Origin: SFLA01 sp045595785
Lineage (GTDB): Bacteria; Bacillota; Clostridia; Oscillospirales; CAG-382
Length of the DNA: 64,000 bases
Assembly: GCA_045595785.1 (NCBI GenBank)
Contig: JAZOBE010000013.1
Coordinates: 3,137 to 67,136, forward strand
Direction: 5' to 3'
Shown here: piece by piece, positions 33,234 through 41,515 of the stretch
Layout: every line of letters starts with the position of its first letter
Numbering within the stretch: the stretch's first letter is position 1
Position numbers and translations under genes: made by a program
Notes under the pieces: model-generated
What the model was told of the DNA's origin: nothing
Seen by the model: the letters and a program-made list of their open reading frames with translations, nothing else
Databases searched by the model: none

Positions 33234-34610
33234 ATGGCAAAAATGTGGGCAGGAAGAACTGACGGAATAACCGAAAAAATCGCCGATGATTTCAACTCTT
33301 CCATTCATTTTGACAGCAGAATGTATCGTCAGGATATTACCGGAAGCATTATTCACGCACAAATGCTTGCAAAGCAAGGCATTATTTCCGATGACGATGC
33401 TGACAAGCTGACTAAAGGGCTTGAAGGCATCTTGAATGACATCGAGTCTGGTGCACTATGTGTTGATTTGGAGTGCGAGGATATCCATATGTTTGTTGAA
33501 CAGATACTCACCGAACGCATTGGTGATACCGGTAAAAAACTTCACACTGCAAGAAGTCGTAACGATCAGGTAGCTCTGGATATCCGTATGTATCTCCGCG
33601 AAGAGATAGATGAGATTTCGGCTTTAGTAAATGACCTCATTCTCGTTGTCACCAATAAAGCTGACGAGTATAAGGACGCAATAATGCCCGGATATACTCA
33701 TCTGCAGCGGGCGCAGCCCATAACATTTGGTCACCATTTGATGGCATACGCTATGATGCTGCTTCGCGATATTGATAGACTTGCAGATTGCAGAAAAAGA
33801 ATGAACCTGTCCCCTATCGGTTGCTGCGCACTTGCAGGCACCACCTACGATACCGACAGACGCTATGAGGCCGAGAAGCTTGGATTTGACGGAATATGTC
33901 TCAACAGTCTGGACGGAGTTTCCGACAGGGATTTCTGTGCTGAACTTATGAGCACGTTAGCTATAATGATGATGCACCTTTCCCGTTTTTCCGAAGAGAT
34001 TATTCTTTGGTCCAGTTGGGAATTTAAGTTTGTTGAGCTTTCCGATGCCTATACAACCGGTTCATCGATAATGCCGCAAAAGAAAAATCCCGATATGGCA
34101 GAGCTTGTGCGAGGAAAGACCGGCAGAGTATACGGTGATCTGCTTGCTTTGTTAACAACGTTAAAAGGACTTCCCCTCGCGTATAACAAGGATATGCAAG
34201 AGGATAAGGAAAGCGTTTTTGATTCTTGTGACACTGTTATAATGTGCCTCAAGGTGTTTACCGGAATGATACATACGCTCAAGGCAAACACTGCGAACAT
34301 GAAGCGTGCAGCGCAAAAGGGTTTTATAAATGCAACTGACCTTGCAGACTATCTTGTAAAAAAAGGTCTCCCCTTCAGAAGCGCCTACAAAATATCTGGA
34401 GCTCTTGTTGCGCTGTGTATAGAGAACAACACTGTTTTGGAAGAGCTTCCTATCGAAACCTATAAAGAACACAGCGAACTGTTTGAAAATGACGTATACG
34501 CCGAAATTGATCTGTTAACCTGTCTTGAAAAGCGTGTTTCAGAAGGCGGTACGTCTGTAAAATCTGTTATTGCTCAGATAAACTATGTGAAAGAGATGCT
34601 GAAAAGATGA
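33234..34610 (+). CDS. argH: Argininosuccinate lyase
   Basis: 458 residues starting MAKMWAGRTDG. The start is supported by AAGGAG eight bases upstream and by family starts; the frame runs 24 codons further upstream without support. It contains HTARSRNDQVALD, the catalytic-loop GSSIMPQKKNPD signature and TYDTDR. It splits argininosuccinate into arginine and fumarate. It overlaps argC by four bases (ATGA). Confidence 0.97.
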   Translation: MAKMWAGRTDGITEKIADDFNSSIHFDSRMYRQDITGSIIHAQMLAKQGIISDDDADKLTKGLEGILNDIESGALCVDLECEDIHMFVEQILTERIGDTGKKLHTARSRNDQVALDIRMYLREEIDEISALVNDLILVVTNKADEYKDAIMPGYTHLQRAQPITFGHHLMAYAMMLLRDIDRLADCRKRMNLSPIGCCALAGTTYDTDRRYEAEKLGFDGICLNSLDGVSDRDFCAELMSTLAIMMMHLSRFSEEIILWSSWEFKFVELSDAYTTGSSIMPQKKNPDMAELVRGKTGRVYGDLLALLTTLKGLPLAYNKDMQEDKESVFDSCDTVIMCLKVFTGMIHTLKANTANMKRAAQKGFINATDLADYLVKKGLPFRSAYKISGALVALCIENNTVLEELPIETYKEHSELFENDVYAEIDLLTCLEKRVSEGGTSVKSVIAQINYVKEMLKR

Positions 34611-35530
34611 CAAACGTATTTATTGACGGAAGCGCAGGGACCACCGGTCTGCGAATTGCTGAAAGGCTTTCTGCACGATCCGATCTCTCTCTTATAAAGT
34701 TACCCGAAGAAAAACGTAAAGATATTAACACAAGAAAAGAAGCAATATTAAGTGCGGATATCGTTTTTTTGTGTCTTCCTGACGCCGCAGCAATAGAAGC
34801 TGTAGAGCTTGCAGGCGATGCTAAAGTCAGAATCATTGATACTTCTACGGCCCACCGCGTCGACCCTGAATGGACTTATGGCTTTCCTGAGTTAAATGGG
34901 CAGCGAGAGAGATTAAGAAACAGCAACCGTATCGCTAACCCCGGCTGCCACGCCAGCGGATTTATTTCACTTGTAGCGCCTCTGGTTGAAAACGGGATTA
35001 TTAGCAAAGACGCTAAACTGTCCTGCTTCTCTTTGACCGGATACTCCGGCGGTGGCAAGAAAATGATTGCCGAATATGAGGATGCTAACGCATCTGAGCT
35101 GCTAAAAGCACCAAGACAATATGGCCTTACACAGCAACACAAGCATTTGAAAGAAATGGCGCATGTGTGCGGGTTAGAATCCTTCCCCGCGTTTTCACCG
35201 ATCGTTGCCAACTTTTACAGCGGTATGGAGGTTTCGGTGCCTCTGTTCAGAAGCGATATTAGCGCAGGTATAAGCGATATCAGAGCATATTATAAAGATT
35301 ACTACAACAACGGTCTCATTTTTTGTGATGATTGTGAAGACCCAAACGGAATGCTATCTGCTAATGCATTTTCCGGCAGAGACGATATGTGTATAAGCGT
35401 ACACGGAAACGAAGACAGAATTTTACTTACTGCAAGATTTGATAATCTGGGTAAAGGAGCTTCGGGGGCTGCAATACAGAATATGAACATCCTTCTGGGT
35501 GTTGACGAAAAAACCGGACTTTGTTTTTAA
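34607..35530 (+). CDS. argC: N-acetyl-gamma-glutamyl-phosphate reductase (short type)
   Basis: 307 residues, matching the shorter type 2 form. The N-terminal nucleotide-binding loop is DGSAGTTGLRI; the active-site Cys is in NPGCHASGF, followed by GYSGGGKKMI. It reduces N-acetylglutamyl phosphate to the semialdehyde with NADPH. Translation is coupled to argH by the ATGA overlap. Confidence 0.96.
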   Translation: MTNVFIDGSAGTTGLRIAERLSARSDLSLIKLPEEKRKDINTRKEAILSADIVFLCLPDAAAIEAVELAGDAKVRIIDTSTAHRVDPEWTYGFPELNGQRERLRNSNRIANPGCHASGFISLVAPLVENGIISKDAKLSCFSLTGYSGGGKKMIAEYEDANASELLKAPRQYGLTQQHKHLKEMAHVCGLESFPAFSPIVANFYSGMEVSVPLFRSDISAGISDIRAYYKDYYNNGLIFCDDCEDPNGMLSANAFSGRDDMCISVHGNEDRILLTARFDNLGKGASGAAIQNMNILLGVDEKTGLCF

Positions 35531-35548
35531 TATAAGGAGAAAAATCAA

Positions 35549-36763
35549 ATGAATCTTATTTCCGGCGGCGTATGTGCCGCAAATGGATTTAAAGCAAGCG
35601 GAATACATTGCGGTATTCGTAAAAACCGCACAAAGAAGGACCTGGCACTTATTTTAAGTGACGTCCCTGCTTCTGCCGCTATTGTATATACCACCAACCT
35701 AGTTAAAGGCGCACCTCTTCTTTTAGATATGCGTAACCTTTCTGATGGAAAAGCACAAGCTATAATCTGTAACAGCGGTAATGCGAACACTTGTAACGCT
35801 AACGGTCTGCAGATAGCTAAAGAAATGTGTGAGCTTACTTCCGCTGCCACAGGCGTAAAAGCAACTGACGTTGTTGTTGCATCTACCGGTGTTATCGGAC
35901 AGCCTTTGGATATTTCTCCCATTGCAAACGGAATGGCTGAGCTTACCGAAAATCTTTCTTATAACGGCAGTAACGATGCTGCAAACGCTATAATGACTAC
36001 AGATACCGTTTCAAAAGAAGTAGCGGTTGAATTCACTATAGACGGCAAGGTGTGCCGTATGGGCGGCATTGCAAAAGGAAGCGGTATGATCCATCCCAAT
36101 ATGGCAACCATGTTAGTATTTATAACAACAGACTGCGCAATTTCACCTGAAATGCTTCAAAAAGCACTTTCTGCAGATGTTAAAAATACATTTAATATGG
36201 TTAGTGTTGATGGTGATACTTCTACTAACGATATGGTGGTTGTTCTTGCAAACGGAATGGCAGGAAATCAGGAAATTACTGAAGATAACGAAACGTTTGC
36301 AACATTCATGAAAGCGCTTAACACGCTTACCGTTAATCTTTGCAGAATGATTGCAGGTGACGGTGAAGGCGCGACCAAGCTTCTCGAATGTATTGTTACA
36401 GAAGCCAAGGATGAAGAGACTGCAAAGATTTGTGCAAAGAGCATTATTTGTTCCAGCCTTGTCAAAACTGCTATGTTCGGTGCTGATGCTAACTGGGGAC
36501 GCGAAATGTGCGCTATAGGTTACAGCGGTGCTGATGTTGATGTTACAAAGATTTCTGTTGCTTTCAAAAGCAATAAGGGCGAGATCAAGGTTTGCGAGAA
36601 CGGTGTCGGCGTACCATTCTCCGAAGAGATAGCTAAAGAGATACTGCTTGAAAAAGAGATTGAGATACTCATTTCCCTTGGCGACGGCACCTGCTCTGCT
36701 TCCGCTTGGGGTTGTGATCTTACTTACGATTACGTTAAGATAAACGGCGATTATCGCACTTAA
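35549..36763 (+). CDS. argJ: Bifunctional ornithine acetyltransferase / N-acetylglutamate synthase
   Basis: 404 residues. The self-cleavage site is recognisable in GSGMIHPNMATML, where the Thr becomes the N-terminal nucleophile of the beta chain. The DGDTSTNDMV and GADANWGR segments are also typical. It recycles the acetyl group from N-acetylornithine to glutamate, closing the cyclic pathway, and may also use acetyl-CoA. The operon has no separate argA or argE, consistent with this. Confidence 0.97.
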   Translation: MNLISGGVCAANGFKASGIHCGIRKNRTKKDLALILSDVPASAAIVYTTNLVKGAPLLLDMRNLSDGKAQAIICNSGNANTCNANGLQIAKEMCELTSAATGVKATDVVVASTGVIGQPLDISPIANGMAELTENLSYNGSNDAANAIMTTDTVSKEVAVEFTIDGKVCRMGGIAKGSGMIHPNMATMLVFITTDCAISPEMLQKALSADVKNTFNMVSVDGDTSTNDMVVVLANGMAGNQEITEDNETFATFMKALNTLTVNLCRMIAGDGEGATKLLECIVTEAKDEETAKICAKSIICSSLVKTAMFGADANWGREMCAIGYSGADVDVTKISVAFKSNKGEIKVCENGVGVPFSEEIAKEILLEKEIEILISLGDGTCSASAWGCDLTYDYVKINGDYRT

Positions 36764-36778
36764 GGAGAAAACCAAATT

Positions 36779-37642
36779 ATGGATAACATTTTTTCCAACG
36801 CACAGCGCGCAGAGGTACTTACTGCCGCTCTGCCTTATATCCGACGCTATAATGGTAAATGTGTTGTTGTTAAATACGGCGGTAACGCAATGATAAATCC
36901 TCAGCTCAAAGAGCAAGTTATGGAGGATATAGTTCTTTTATGGCTTATTGGTGTTAAAGTTGTTCTGGTTCACGGCGGCGGTCCCGAAATAAGTGAAACC
37001 ATGGCGAAGCTTGGCAAGAAGTCTGAATTCATTGATGGACTTCGTGTTACCGACAAGGAAACTGTTGATATTGTTCAAATGGTTCTTGCCGGAAAGGTAA
37101 ACAAAACTCTTGTTAACATGCTAGAGATGAAGGGCGGAAAAGCAATGGGAATCTCCGGCATCGACGGAAGACTCATTGAGGCAGATTTTAAAGACAAGCG
37201 TCTGGGTTACGTTGGTAATATTACCAACATAAACATTCAACCTATAAATGACCTGCTTGAAAAAGGTTATATTCCCGTTATCTCAACCGTTGCTTGTGAT
37301 GAAGAAGGAAATACATATAATATAAACGGTGATACTGCTGCAGCACGCATAGCAGGTGCTCTTGAGGCTGAGCGACTTATAATGATGACTGACATAGCCG
37401 GAATACTCCGTGACAAGGATGATCCTTCAACGCTTATTCCTAAAATAACAATAAATGAAGCCCAAAAGCTTTATGAAGAAAACGTTATCTCGGGCGGTAT
37501 GATTCCAAAGGTTGATTGCTGTATCGATGCACTCAATCACGGTGTTGATAACGTGGTTATTATGGATGGACGTATCCCCCACTCTATTCTTATGGAGCTC
37601 CTTACCGACGAAGGTGCAGGTACTATGGTTACGAAAGGTTAA
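36779..37642 (+). CDS. argB: Acetylglutamate kinase
   Basis: 287 residues of the amino-acid kinase fold. It has VVKYGGNAM, the glycine-rich VHGGGPEIS, NGDTAAARIAG and the C-terminal GGMIPKVDCCIDA. It phosphorylates N-acetylglutamate. Enzymes with an N-terminal helix like this one are often hexameric and inhibited by arginine. An AAGGAGAAAA ribosome site lies upstream. Confidence 0.97.
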   Translation: MDNIFSNAQRAEVLTAALPYIRRYNGKCVVVKYGGNAMINPQLKEQVMEDIVLLWLIGVKVVLVHGGGPEISETMAKLGKKSEFIDGLRVTDKETVDIVQMVLAGKVNKTLVNMLEMKGGKAMGISGIDGRLIEADFKDKRLGYVGNITNINIQPINDLLEKGYIPVISTVACDEEGNTYNINGDTAAARIAGALEAERLIMMTDIAGILRDKDDPSTLIPKITINEAQKLYEENVISGGMIPKVDCCIDALNHGVDNVVIMDGRIPHSILMELLTDEGAGTMVTKG

Positions 37643-37647
37643 ACTAT

Positions 37648-38820
37648 ATGAACAGTTTCATTTCTATTGATAAGGAATACGTTGCCGGTACTTATGGCAG
37701 GTTTCCTTTGGAACTCGTTTCCGGCAAAGGAAGTATCGTTACCGATATAAACAAAAAAGAGTATATTGACATGGGATCCGGTATCGGCGTTACATCCTTT
37801 GGTTTTTCTGATGATGAGTGGACACAAGCCGTAACTGCTCAGATAAACAAACTTCAACATACCTCTAACCTTTATTACACCGAGCCTTGTGCGCTTCTTG
37901 CAAAGGCACTATGTGAAAAGACTGGAATGAAAAAGGTTTTCTTTTCAAATTCCGGTGCTGAGGCCAACGAATGTGCTATCAAAGTTGCCCGTAAATACAC
38001 AGCTGAAAAAAAAGGCAATGATTATTTTACAATCGTAACATTAAAAAACAGTTTTCACGGCAGAACGCTTACAACGCTTTCCGCTACGGGTCAAGATGTT
38101 TTTCACAAGCATTTTAATCCTCTCACACCCGGTTTTGCTTACGTCACAGCTAATGATACCGAGGAACTTGAAAAAGTAGTTAAGGCGACAAACGCCGCAG
38201 GTATAATGATTGAGATCGTCCAGGGCGAAGGTGGCGTTATAGCGCTTGAAAAGGAGTTTATTCATACGGCGCAAAGACTTGCCAAAGAAAACGGAATTCC
38301 GTTAATTATTGATGAGGTGCAAACCGGCAACGGACGCACAGGTAGTCTTTATGCGTATATGCAGTATGATATATCGCCTGATATCGTCTCTACGGCAAAG
38401 GGACTTGGCGGCGGACTTCCTATTGGCGCAACTCTTATGAGCGAAGAAGTACAATACGTGCTCTGTCCCGGAGACCACGGCTCCACCTATGGCGGCAACC
38501 CGGTTTGTTGCGCAGGTGCATTAAGTGTGATAAATCGTCTTGACGAAAGCTTTTTGAATGACGTGAAGCGCAAGAGTGATTTTGTATTCAACGCTTTAAA
38601 AGGCGCTGACGGCATCGAAAGCGTAAGCGGACTCGGTCTTATGATAGGCATAAAAACCACTGCAAACGCCAAAGAAATAGTTAACAAATGTATTGAAAAA
38701 GGCGTTATTTGCCTTACTGCAAAGGACAAAGTAAGATTATTGCCTGCATTAAATATTCCCGATGAATTGCTGAAAAAAGCTATTGAGACCATAAAATCCG
38801 TTTGTAAGGAGGCAATATAA
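37648..38820 (+). CDS. argD: Acetylornithine aminotransferase
   Basis: 390 residues, class III PLP aminotransferase. It shows FFSNSGAEANE (phosphate-binding region), IIDEVQTGNGRTG and the PLP Lys in STAKGLGGGLPIGA. It converts N-acetylglutamate semialdehyde to N-acetylornithine with glutamate. It starts 5 bases after argB; the ribosome site is AAAGG near the end of argB. Confidence 0.97.
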   Translation: MNSFISIDKEYVAGTYGRFPLELVSGKGSIVTDINKKEYIDMGSGIGVTSFGFSDDEWTQAVTAQINKLQHTSNLYYTEPCALLAKALCEKTGMKKVFFSNSGAEANECAIKVARKYTAEKKGNDYFTIVTLKNSFHGRTLTTLSATGQDVFHKHFNPLTPGFAYVTANDTEELEKVVKATNAAGIMIEIVQGEGGVIALEKEFIHTAQRLAKENGIPLIIDEVQTGNGRTGSLYAYMQYDISPDIVSTAKGLGGGLPIGATLMSEEVQYVLCPGDHGSTYGGNPVCCAGALSVINRLDESFLNDVKRKSDFVFNALKGADGIESVSGLGLMIGIKTTANAKEIVNKCIEKGVICLTAKDKVRLLPALNIPDELLKKAIETIKSVCKEAI

Positions 38821-39810
38821 ATGGTTAATTTTAAAAACAGAAGCTTTCTTAAGTTATTAGATTATACACCTGCTGAAATCAACCAGCTTTTAGATCTTTC
38901 CGCAGAGCTAAAATCCAAGAAAAAGTCCGGTGTTTCTCACAGACTTTGCGAAGGAAAGAATATTGCCCTTATATTTGAAAAAACGAGTACTCGAACCCGC
39001 TGCGCTTTTGAAGTGGCAGCGGCGGATCTTGGTATGCATCCCGTTTATCTCGATCCGAAAGGATCTCAGATAGGCAAAAAAGAGAGTATTGCCGATACCG
39101 CCAGAGTCCTTGGCAGAATGTTCGACGGAATTGAATATCGTGGATTCGAGCAGGAAATAGTTGAAGACCTTGCTAAATATGCGGGAGTGCCTGTTTGGAA
39201 CGGTCTTACCAACGAGTTCCACCCCACCCAGATACTCGCCGATTTTCTCACAATTCGTGAACACTTCGGTTCTCTTGAAGGCAAAAAGCTGGTGTATATG
39301 GGAGACGCGCGTTATAACATGGGTAATTCTCTCATGGTCGGCTGTGCAAAGATGGGTATGCACTTTGTTGCATGCGCACCCGAAAAATATTTCCCCTCAC
39401 CCGAGCTTGTTGACACCTGTAAAAAGATTGTTTCCGAGACCGGCGCTGTTCTTGAATTTATTACCGATCCTAAGACCGCTGTTATCGATGCAGACGTAAT
39501 TTACACCGACGTTTGGGTTTCTATGGGTGAACCAGAAGAGGTTTGGAAAGAGCGTATTGAAGAGCTTTCTCCTTACCGCGTAACCATGGATTTAATGAAT
39601 ACTGCAGGTGCTAAATGCGTATTCATGCACTGCTTGCCTGCTTTCCACGATCTTAACACCACAACCGGTAAAGAGATATACGAAAAATTCGGTATCGACT
39701 GCATGGAGGTTACTGACGAAGTTTTCGAAAGCGACCGTTCGATCGTATTCGATGAAGCTGAAAACCGCATGCACACCATTAAAGCCGTTATAGCAGCAAC
39801 TTTGGAATAA
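38821..39810 (+). CDS. argF: Ornithine carbamoyltransferase
   Basis: 329 residues. The carbamoyl-phosphate loop is FEKTSTRTRCAFE, followed by FHPTQILADFLT (ornithine side), the MGDARYNMG segment and the catalytic Cys in HCLPAFHD. It forms citrulline from ornithine and carbamoyl phosphate. It is the last gene of the operon, directly following argD with an AAGGAGG ribosome site, and is closed by a strong terminator. Confidence 0.97.
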   Translation: MVNFKNRSFLKLLDYTPAEINQLLDLSAELKSKKKSGVSHRLCEGKNIALIFEKTSTRTRCAFEVAAADLGMHPVYLDPKGSQIGKKESIADTARVLGRMFDGIEYRGFEQEIVEDLAKYAGVPVWNGLTNEFHPTQILADFLTIREHFGSLEGKKLVYMGDARYNMGNSLMVGCAKMGMHFVACAPEKYFPSPELVDTCKKIVSETGAVLEFITDPKTAVIDADVIYTDVWVSMGEPEEVWKERIEELSPYRVTMDLMNTAGAKCVFMHCLPAFHDLNTTTGKEIYEKFGIDCMEVTDEVFESDRSIVFDEAENRMHTIKAVIAATLE

Positions 39811-39820
39811 TACTAATATA

Positions 39821-39847
39821 AACAGCCGGGAAAAAATCCCGGCTGTT
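39821..39847. terminator. Terminator after argF
   Basis: An 11-bp stem AACAGCCGGGA/TCCCGGCTGTT with a 5-base loop, then TGTTT. It can also serve the convergent surface-protein gene. Confidence 0.85.
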
Positions 39848-39850
39848 TGT

Positions 39851-41431
39851 TTAATATTTAATTTGTTCTTTCTTATATTTCGTAATACCTTTGTCGGCGG
39901 AAACAGATTCTCCGGTGTATGTTTGATACACATAGCTTGCCGTGCCGGAAAGGTAACCGCATTTTTTGAACGTACTGCTTTGCTGTGTACCGGCGAACGC
40001 ACCTGAGAAGACATTTCCATTCACATCGCCTGCATTATAACAATTCTTAAAGGTGCCTCGCATAGAATTACCCACAACGCCACCGCATATAGTATCACCT
40101 TTTACAGTACCGACATTATAACAATCTGTTGCCGTGCCAAACGCCAACTGACCGATCACACCGCCAACCCAATCTCCAATGGCGTTAATATACGCCCCGT
40201 TATAACAATGAGAAATATCATAACCGCCTGCATAATCGACAACGCCTCCGCCGCCGTTAACAATACTGTTTACGATGTAACAATTGGAAATAACTGTCTC
40301 TACGGTAGATTTATAATCTTTTGAAGCTGTACCTATTATTCCGCCGCAGAAGTTAATATAAGAATTAGTAACCCCTACATTGATAACACTGCCTCGAATT
40401 GTATTAAACAGACCGTCTCCGTAAATACCGGAAACAACGTGCCCATCACCATCAAAGGTGCCATAAAACGGAGTCTTTGTACCGCCAATACCTATCCAGA
40501 CCTTAAAGCTACCTATAAGATTTTGCTTATTCAGCTCGCCACTATTCAATTGGATATTATTTGCAAGTTTGATGTATTTGCCTTCGTACATGTTGCCGTT
40601 ATTGACGGAATCACGGAAATAGGCGAGCTGCGCCGCGGTTTTGATAATATACGGATCTTTTTTGGTACCGCTCCCCTGTTCAAATCCGTTGGCAGAAGAA
40701 CCATCCCAAACCGGAGAACTTATCGTCGGAACGTTTATATCGGGGAATTCTACAGACGGTTTTGTAGATGGTGTGGTTGGTTTACTCGTTTCGTCCGGCT
40801 CAGAAACCTCAGGTTCACTAACATCAGGCTCAGAAACCTCAGGTTCACTAACATCAGGCTCAGAGACAGCAGGCTCGCTAACTTCGGGAGCGGAAACCTC
40901 GGGTTCGCTAATTTCGGGAACACTGACATCTTCACTTACTTCGGGAACAGAGACTTCGTTTTCACTAACTTCCGGTTGAATTTCCTCAGGCAAGCTGCTT
41001 TCCGAATTGCTTTCCTCGTGTGAACTGACTTCAGGAATACTTACCTCAATATCGCTCACATCATGGCTTTCTTCAATTGTTTTACTTTCTTCAGGAGCTG
41101 ATATTTCCATTTCAAACGATGTTTCGTCCCATAACGAGGTATCGGGCTCCGCAAAGGAGTACTCGGGAAGTGAAACATCACTAACATCATCGGAAAATTC
41201 CTGAAACGGCAAGGAATAATCAAAAGATATCTCTGACACCTCAGGTTGTGATGAATAGTTATTTGAGGATTCTTTGGAAGAATCGGATATATTACCGGTA
41301 TCGGGTACAGATACACAGTGATGCTCTCCGTTGCCCTTACAAAGTAAAACCAGCGCTGCAATACAAACAACAGCTACAAGAATTACAATAAATATATAAA
41401 TATTCTTTCTTTTGAATACACGTTTCGTCAT
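39851..41431 (-). CDS. Surface protein with SEP repeats and a beta-helix-like C-terminus
   Basis: About 526 residues. An N-terminal membrane anchor (about 10-35) leads to a long acidic Ser/Glu/Val/Pro stalk with repeats of the type EVSEP or DVSEP (about 165-215). A C-terminal domain follows (about 250-500) of short Gly-rich repeats resembling GLUG/parallel beta-helix repeats (GGVIGQ..., DCYNVGTVKG, NCYNAGDVNG). It is likely displayed outside the membrane and may bind other cells or polymers. Start ATG 41431 has GGTG just upstream; an in-frame GTG two codons earlier is an alternative. The stalk composition resembles the linker of the protein at 7705. Confidence 0.8.
   Translation of the reverse strand: MTKRVFKRKNIYIFIVILVAVVCIAALVLLCKGNGEHHCVSVPDTGNISDSSKESSNNYSSQPEVSEISFDYSLPFQEFSDDVSDVSLPEYSFAEPDTSLWDETSFEMEISAPEESKTIEESHDVSDIEVSIPEVSSHEESNSESSLPEEIQPEVSENEVSVPEVSEDVSVPEISEPEVSAPEVSEPAVSEPDVSEPEVSEPDVSEPEVSEPDETSKPTTPSTKPSVEFPDINVPTISSPVWDGSSANGFEQGSGTKKDPYIIKTAAQLAYFRDSVNNGNMYEGKYIKLANNIQLNSGELNKQNLIGSFKVWIGIGGTKTPFYGTFDGDGHVVSGIYGDGLFNTIRGSVINVGVTNSYINFCGGIIGTASKDYKSTVETVISNCYIVNSIVNGGGGVVDYAGGYDISHCYNGAYINAIGDWVGGVIGQLAFGTATDCYNVGTVKGDTICGGVVGNSMRGTFKNCYNAGDVNGNVFSGAFAGTQQSSTFKKCGYLSGTASYVYQTYTGESVSADKGITKYKKEQIKY
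40799..40918 (-). repeat. 30-bp tandem repeat encoding the SEP stalk
   Basis: Two identical 30-base copies (40799-40828 and 40829-40858) are followed by two degenerate copies (40859-40888 and 40889-40918). Each encodes ten residues of the DVSEPEVSEP type. Perfect recent copies mean the stalk length is probably variable by slippage. Confidence 0.85.
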
Positions 41432-41451
41432 AATCACACCGCCTTATATAA

Positions 41452-41480
41452 AGCATACCATAATATAACAAAAATTGCAA
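41452..41480 (-). promoter_or_regulatory. SigA-type promoter of the SEP surface protein
   Basis: TTGCAA (41475-41480), a 17-base spacer and TATGCT (41452-41457) on the minus strand, just downstream of the blaR1 terminator. Confidence 0.6.
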
Positions 41481-41486
41481 TAAGAA

Positions 41487-41508
41487 ACCCGGCTTGTTAT
41501 AGCCGGGT
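41487..41508 (-). terminator. Terminator of blaI-blaR1
   Basis: ACCCGGCT pairs with AGCCGGGT around a 6-base loop, followed by TTTCTTATT on the minus strand. Confidence 0.8.
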
Positions 41509-41515
41509 AAAGTTC

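Noticed and set aside
40799..40918. CRISPR array-like tandem repeats
   Set aside because: Units are contiguous with no spacers and sit in frame inside a coding stalk; this is a coding minisatellite.
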